64,000 bases of DNA, from NCBI RefSeq assembly GCF_003086295.3, contig NC_092046.1:105193363-105257362 (forward strand), read 5' to 3'. The position numbers and the translations under genes are program-made. The stretch is from Arachis hypogaea. Taxonomy: Eukaryota; Streptophyta; Magnoliopsida; Fabales; Fabaceae. Under the pieces are notes generated by a model. It saw only the letters and a list, made by a program, of their open reading frames with translations. It was not told the DNA's origin and did no database searches. Position 1 is the stretch's first letter. Every line of letters begins with the position of its first letter. Of the stretch, positions 59,439 through 64,000 are shown piece after piece.

Positions 59439-60860
59439 TCACTCAAGCAGGGTGTGAAGGGGTGTCATCACTAGAAGGGATGGTAGCTGGGGTCTCTGTG
59501 GTGGTGACTGGCTGAGGGTCTGACTGCTGTAGAGGAGGGGCTGTCTGAATGGGATCTCGGGGTTTACAGCCTGAATATGATGCTCAGCCACCTGCTGTGA
59601 TGCGGCCTGCTCTGTGCCTGCTTGCTCGGCCTCCTGAGGTGGGATGGTCTCTGCCTCGGGCGCATCCGTCTCCTCCTCAGATGCCTCGGATGGTGTGTCA
59701 GGCTCGGAGGGGATGTCGCTGGATCGTATCATCAGCTTCAGGTGCTCATAGCGTCGCTTGTTGCTACGCTCCATCTGGTCAAGCCGTCGAAACAGGCGGT
59801 GCACTAGATGATAGATGGGCTCTGGGGCAGGTGGAGGTGCAGTGGTGGTGGCAGGTGTGGCTGTGGAGGAAGAGGGGCCGGTAGAAGGTGTGGCTGTCTC
59901 AGCAGTGGCAGTCAGGAATGGAGGTTTGTAGCCCAAGGCCAGAAAGTTCCTGCTGTGTGGGATAATCTTCTTGCATTCCGCAGCAGGTGGCCTCTCATCA
60001 GCATCCTCCCAAGGCACGTCAGCTCGACGACCCAGCTGTGTAACCAGATAGGGAAAGGGAAGAGTGCCTCGGACATGGACCCTGGCCATATAGTGCCAGA
60101 TAAAGCGTGGTAGGTACAGGTCCTTGCCCTCCATCACACACCAAAGGAGGGTGATCATAGCGGCTGGTATCTCAGTCTCGTGAGTACTCGGCATAATGTA
60201 GTTGCTGAATATCTGATGCCATAGCCGAGCCTCATCGTTCAGGTAAATTCGCTTGATCCCCTTGGGCATGGTGGTGTTCTGACCCATGATCCAAGGAACT
60301 GTCGGGTCAAGGGCGATCCTCGCCTTTACTGCATCCCAGTCAAATCACATATAGCGCATATCCTCCTCAACTTTCTGATAACCGTCTAGCTGATCAGATT
60401 TAGGCAGAAGCTTCAGAATATCTTCAATTGCCTCCTCAGTAACCAGAATCTGCTTTCCTCTGAGGTTCACTGCATCTAGGGAAGTTTTGAAGTAGTTGCG
60501 GTAGAATTCCCTAACCCAAGATGCATTGACCTCAGTCAGAGGTCTCTCCAGGAAGAACCAGCCTCTTTGTTTAATTTGGTCAGAGGTGTACTGCTGGAGT
60601 TCTTCTGGGATCTTCAGAGTTCTTTCCAGGTATAGGTTCCCGGATGTTGCAAACACCGGATACTTCAGCTCACAGTATCGATTTGCAAATTTTATTGGAT
60701 CAGTGGCAGGAAGCAGTTGGTCAGCCTTCTCCTGCGGGGTAAAGTGTTTCTCCCGCCAGGAGGCATCATGCATTAGATCTATGATGGACATAGATGAATC
60801 TCCTCTTTTACGTTTGCCAGTGGTAGCCTTTCCTTTTCCCTTTCTCTGGGATTCAGACAT
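59439..60860 (-). pseudogene. Putative plant transposon protein domain ORF (PF20167-like), one internal TGA
   Basis: ATG at 60,860 (MSESQRKGKG) opens a basic, NLS-like head (KGKGKATTGKRKRG), then the domain found in many plant repeat proteins (WFLERPLTEVNASWVREFY, RGKQILVTEEAI). A TGA at 60,345-60,347 (probably from CGA) is followed in the same frame by ARIALDPTVPW, IYLNDEARLWHQIFSNYIMPS and EGKDLYLPRFIWHYM. A Pro/Thr-rich linker, a coiled-coil-like HRLFRRLDQMERSNKRRYEHL and an acidic Glu-rich tail follow. The stop codon is at 59,439-59,441. The role of this protein is unknown despite its name; it shows no DDE triad that I can see. Its place, downstream of the gag-like ORF on the same strand, suggests an accessory protein of the element. 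Confidence 0.72.
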
Positions 60861-61860
60861 CCTGAAAAACAGAAAACCAGGATATAATAAAAATAGGAAA
60901 ATAAATAGGCAAATAGTCAAAAGAAATACAAAGTGGCAAAGGAGAATTAAAGTGAGGTAAATGAGTTAAGTGAATGTGCATTAAGGATTGTATAGGAGTG
61001 AAAAGTTTGAAAGGAAGAATTTACAATCCAAAATGTAATAGAAGGCATGTTAAGTAGGAAAAATTATCAGTATGCCATGGTTAGAAAGTTAAAAGAAAGT
61101 GAAAAAACCAGAAAAGAGATTTTAAAAGGTGAGTCTGGTTAGAATTGAAAAAGAGTGTCAGAAAATTAGAATTAGTGAGTTAGTGAAAAATGGGTTAAGG
61201 TAAGTGGCATAAGGATAAGTTTTCTAAGTAACAAGCATTCACAATTAGAAGCGATAAGTAACTCAAAACCAAATAAGGAAAACAAGTGGATGATGATTCA
61301 GATAGATATAGAAATAACAAAAATAGAATCAAACATCAAAATTGCAATTTAGAACCAGGAGATCAAAGAAAATAAGAATGCATGCCTAAGCATTCATGAA
61401 TTGGTTTGGTGAAATATAAGGAAAGCACAGTTGAAAATGCCAAAACCAAGACATGAAGGGAAATATTTTACAGAAATTTGGGCAACATTCCGGCTAAAAT
61501 TGGACTGTCCCGGAAAATAAACAGCAATCAAATAGTTCATATGAATTAAAATTTAAAGCTTGCAGTTACATATAAGGAATATAATCATGAAAAATCAATG
61601 TAGAGAGCAGCAATATACGGGAGAGTACAGCATATGAACTAACATTACAGCAGCAGCAGGATTGCGAAGACATAAAGCAATAAACATAAACAACGCAAAT
61701 AAACAGACCTAAATCCATTAACCACATCCTAGGCTACCTAACAACTTAAAATCCACTACAGCATGCATATCTAACTAGCCTAGACATGAACATAAACAGA
61801 AAAATATGAACTAACTATGGATAGATAAAAGGGTGACGTTCTGCGGAACCTGGGAGGCCG
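60861..61860. other. Non-coding spacer of element D
   Basis: A-rich on the + strand, with no ORF or motif seen. It separates the transposon-protein ORF from the G-rich tract. Confidence 0.55.
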
Positions 61861-61879
61861 TAGAATGAGATTGGGCAGA

Positions 61880-62275
61880 AAGGTGGTTGGCGGTGGTGGT
61901 GATGGCGTTTGGCGCGGTGGCTGGCGATGGTGGGGACGGCGGTGCGGCTGTTCGGGGCAGGGGAAAAAGGGGTAATGGGGGATATGGGGGGTAGGGGAAG
62001 GGGTGGTGGTGCTGGTGGATGGGGGGCGCGGCTGGGGCGGGCGGTGGCGGTGGGTGGTGGTGCGCGGAGGAGCAGTGGCGGAGAGGGGGGGAAAGAGGAA
62101 GAAAGAAGGAGAAAGAAGGGGAGGGAGGGAGGGGGGAAAGGTGGCGGCGGCGTCTGGGAGGTCGGTGGCGTCTGGGGGTGGCGGTGGTGGTGACTGGGTG
62201 GTGGTGGTTGGTTTTGAGAAGAGAGAAGTGAGGGGAGGGGGTTCAGGGGGGGGGGGGCGATAATAGGGTTTCGCG
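61880..62275 (+). repeat. Strand-asymmetric G-rich tract
   Basis: About 400 bp where the + strand is built of GGTGG, GGGG and GGCGG runs, with many groups of four or more G-tracts. On the minus (element) strand it translates to Pro/Ser/Thr-rich low-complexity sequence (frame 61,780-62,517), which I do not regard as a gene. Confidence 0.8.
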
Positions 62276-62302
62276 TGACCTGGGGGGGTTATAAATTTGA
62301 AT

Positions 62303-62768
62303 CCACGCGGTCGCGTGGGGCAAGCGGTCGCGTGGCTGGTGCGAAATGGGGGGTGACGCAATCGCGTGGGTCGCACGATCGCATGGAAGGGATAAAAAGG
62401 GGTAGGACGTGATCGCCTGGGGAATGCGATCGCGTCACTGGAATTTGTGCTAAACGCACGAATCCAGCGTCGTTCCAGCCCAACTCTCTGTCTCCTTTTG
62501 GGATTTGTGCAATCCATGCGACGCGATCGCGTCGCTCACGCGGTCGCGTGGGATTGATTGTGTGCAAGTGACGCGATCGCATGGGGCATGCGATCGCGTG
62601 GGCCATTTTGTGCTAGATGCACAATGGCCGCACGATTTCAGCCCAACTTTCTGGACGTTGGATCCTTACGCCGATCTCTAGGTCACGCGACCGCGTGGAT
62701 GACGCGGTCGCGTGGGAAGTGTAGTTCGCCATTTGACGCGATCGCATGGGTGATGCAATCGCGTTGCG
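62303..62768 (-). repeat. Paired CpG palindrome array in element D
   Basis: Seven dimers lie at about 62,303-62,335, 62,354-62,386, 62,405-62,437, 62,519-62,551, 62,569-62,602, 62,682-62,716 and 62,734-62,768. Each dimer is two copies of (G)ACGCGATCGCGT or ACGCGGTCGCGT with centres about 19-20 bp apart and a spacer like GGGTG or GGGGC. Several copies show single CpG-to-TpG/CpA changes. Confidence 0.88.
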
Positions 62769-63030
62769 CACCTTTTTTTTTTCCAGAGTGCAGAATGCAG
62801 TATGCAGAATGCAATGCTTAATGTGAATGCTATGCATGATTCCAGGTTCAATAAAATAAAAATAAAATTCAAAAACAAACAAAACTAAACAAAATTAAAA
62901 TTGCAAAAGGAACGATCATACCATGGTGGGTTGTCTCCCACCTAGCACTTTTAGTTAAAGTCCTTAAGTTGGACATTGGAAGAGCTTCCTGTTATGGTGG
63001 CTTGTGTTTAAATTAATCCAGAAATCTCCA

Positions 63031-64000
63031 CTAATGCTTGGAATGCCAATAGCCTCTGGGGTCCCAAACTAGGCATGTGAAGCTTCTGAGCAGCTTCAAA
63101 CAGATTTTCAAGCTCCCGGGGTGATGGATATCAGAATATTTTTCAAGATCCCAAACTTTGGTTCTAAATCCGCCTTCGTTTTGATCTATATTTTTCCATC
63201 CGGGCGGTTTAGAAAGTAGATTCTCACCATAGTGACTGAACGTTTTCCGAGATCCATTCAATTGAGCATGATACCAATCCGTGCATTTCGATTTGAAGTG
63301 TGGAACCTTATCGAACCTTGTACACCAGCTCTGAGTACGAGCCATTTCCCTCTTACTCTTAAAGCCACAGAGAGCTCTAAGCTGGCCATCTGTTTCAAGC
63401 AAACCATATTCAAGTGAAAAAGTAAAGTTAAAGGTTAAGGATTGTACCCACTTGAAGCTTGTATTGGGCGGTAATGGCTTTGGGGTAGGTGTTTCTGGTG
63501 GTTCTGTAAGTTCTACTCCCATGTGCTCTTCTATGAATTTCTCCACTTCTTCGCAAGATTCTTTAAATGCATCTGTATCCTGGTCAAAGTCTTCTATGTT
63601 TTCCTCATCACTTGAGTCATAGATCGGAGGTTGAGAGAAATCTACATCTGCATCATCTTCGTACTTATTTGGGGAAGATTCTTCGATATCAGAGAATTCA
63701 CTTGCGGATGCAAGTTCATTACTAAGAGAGCTTGACTTGTGACTATCATCATCAAGGGAATTTGTGTCCTGGGTTATTCCGTCTAGTTCTTCATAAACGA
63801 CTTGCCTTGGGAATTGTGCAATATCCTCCTTAGCATCAACTGTAACGTCCTTGATGGAGTTCTCCTCAACTCTGGATTCCCATGGAGGTTCAGCGTCTCC
63901 TAGATCTTCAACCAACTCTTCTTCTTGTACAATGACAGCTTCTTCTACTTGTTCTAGTACGAATTCATGCTCTGTCTTGTCCACTGGAGTTTCTAGTGTT
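63031..64000 (-). CDS. gag-like protein of element D (5' end outside window)
   Basis: The frame is open from the window edge (LETPVDKTEHEFVLEQ at about 64,000) to a stop at 63,031-63,033, at least 322 codons. It aligns along its length with the element A protein: ETPV at the start, EDLGDAEPPWE, FSQPPIYD, FKWVQS, LETDGQLRALCGFKSKREM and GWKNIDQN. Unlike the element A copy it has no stop in the visible part. The conserved Trp/Cys/His pattern in the last 120 residues suggests a folded domain. Function unknown; a structural or RNA-binding role is inferred from its position. Confidence 0.72.
   Translation of the reverse strand, partial: TLETPVDKTEHEFVLEQVEEAVIVQEEELVEDLGDAEPPWESRVEENSIKDVTVDAKEDIAQFPRQVVYEELDGITQDTNSLDDDSHKSSSLSNELASASEFSDIEESSPNKYEDDADVDFSQPPIYDSSDEENIEDFDQDTDAFKESCEEVEKFIEEHMGVELTEPPETPTPKPLPPNTSFKWVQSLTFNFTFSLEYGLLETDGQLRALCGFKSKREMARTQSWCTRFDKVPHFKSKCTDWYHAQLNGSRKTFSHYGENLLSKPPGWKNIDQNEGGFRTKVWDLEKYSDIHHPGSLKICLKLLRSFTCLVWDPRGYWHSKH

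Larger units (their letters stand above)
57661..64000 (-). mobile_element. Element D: non-autonomous LTR element with extra ORF (continues past window)
   Basis: On the minus strand, in order: a gag-like ORF homologous to that of element A, the post-gag sequence AAGTGCTAGGTGGGAGACAA (shared exactly with element A at 2829-2848), an array of CpG palindrome dimers, a C-rich stretch, an ORF with the plant transposon-protein domain, a polypurine-like motif, and a non-coding 3' module like that of A. It ends at GCATGAGGACATGC near 57,664-57,677. No terminal purine tract or 3' LTR follows; instead sequence of element C begins in the opposite orientation. The 5' end lies outside the window. Confidence 0.72.

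Noticed and set aside
62003..62263. Gly/Val/Trp-rich + strand ORFs
   Set aside because: Shadow of the G-rich tract.
61780..62517. 245-aa Pro/Ser/Thr-rich minus-strand ORF as a cell-wall (extensin-like) protein
   Set aside because: It lacks a signal peptide and regular SPPPP repeats, and it overlaps a G-rich low-complexity tract inside a transposon.
62303..62768. CpG dimers as a CRISPR array or simple satellite
   Set aside because: Eukaryotic element; spacing between dimers varies widely and no spacer-like unique units of constant length exist.

Overview
This window is repeat-dominated nuclear DNA of a flowering plant. It has AT-rich intergenic sequence, spliced GT/AG exons, nested LTR retrotransposons, MULE, hAT and SINE relics, and many broken copies of plant genes. 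The LTR families and captured genes look like those of legumes, and my best guess is Arachis (peanut or a wild relative). That is recognition from memory, not a search result.

Layout. 1-7246: a non-autonomous LTR element (element A, + strand) with a tRNA-Asp-type primer site, a gag-like ORF and no polymerase; the window edge cuts its 5' LTR. 7.2-9.9 kb: AT-rich, no gene seen. 9.96-11.98 kb: a ten-exon Ulp1-type protease pseudogene with two nonsense codons and a Cys-to-Ser change at the expected active site. 14.3-15.8 kb: a decayed PHOX-type (TPR plus PB1) gene copy with an internal deletion. 17.3-17.8 kb: a degenerate tandem repeat. 19.6-21.7 kb (-): an intact 721-aa FAR1/FHY3-type MULE transposase-derived protein, the only long uninterrupted host-like ORF. 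22-27 kb: AT-rich with a SINE relic and a Ty1-copia 3' end. 27.3-29.8 kb: a GC-rich block and a deleted hAT element between 140-bp direct repeats.

30.0-38.0 kb is a graveyard of gene fragments: four exons of a nuclear-speckle RRM gene (+), then on the minus strand a receptor-like kinase interrupted by a CHR19/SMARCAD1-type SNF2 fragment between perfect 69-bp repeats, an alpha/beta-hydrolase end, and a group-A bZIP gene that lost most of its basic region. 38-48 kb is extremely AT-rich with microsatellites, three local duplications and one SINE with a 20-bp target-site duplication.

48,009-53,692 (-) is a nearly complete Ty3/gypsy chromovirus with two 550-bp LTRs (11 differences), an iMet-type primer site and a single-frame gag-pol with two in-frame TGA codons. 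Its LTRs carry an exact 10-bp-period array of heat-shock-element half-sites. It is followed by a truncated MULE (54.1-54.8 kb), an LTR with a second LTR fragment nested inside it, and a second non-autonomous element (element D, minus strand, about 57.7 kb to beyond the window). D encodes a gag-like protein homologous to that of element A plus a plant-transposon-protein-domain ORF. A and D both carry paired CpG-rich palindromes downstream of gag, with different core sequences. The palindrome dimers and the heat-shock decamer array are the two signals I find most unusual.
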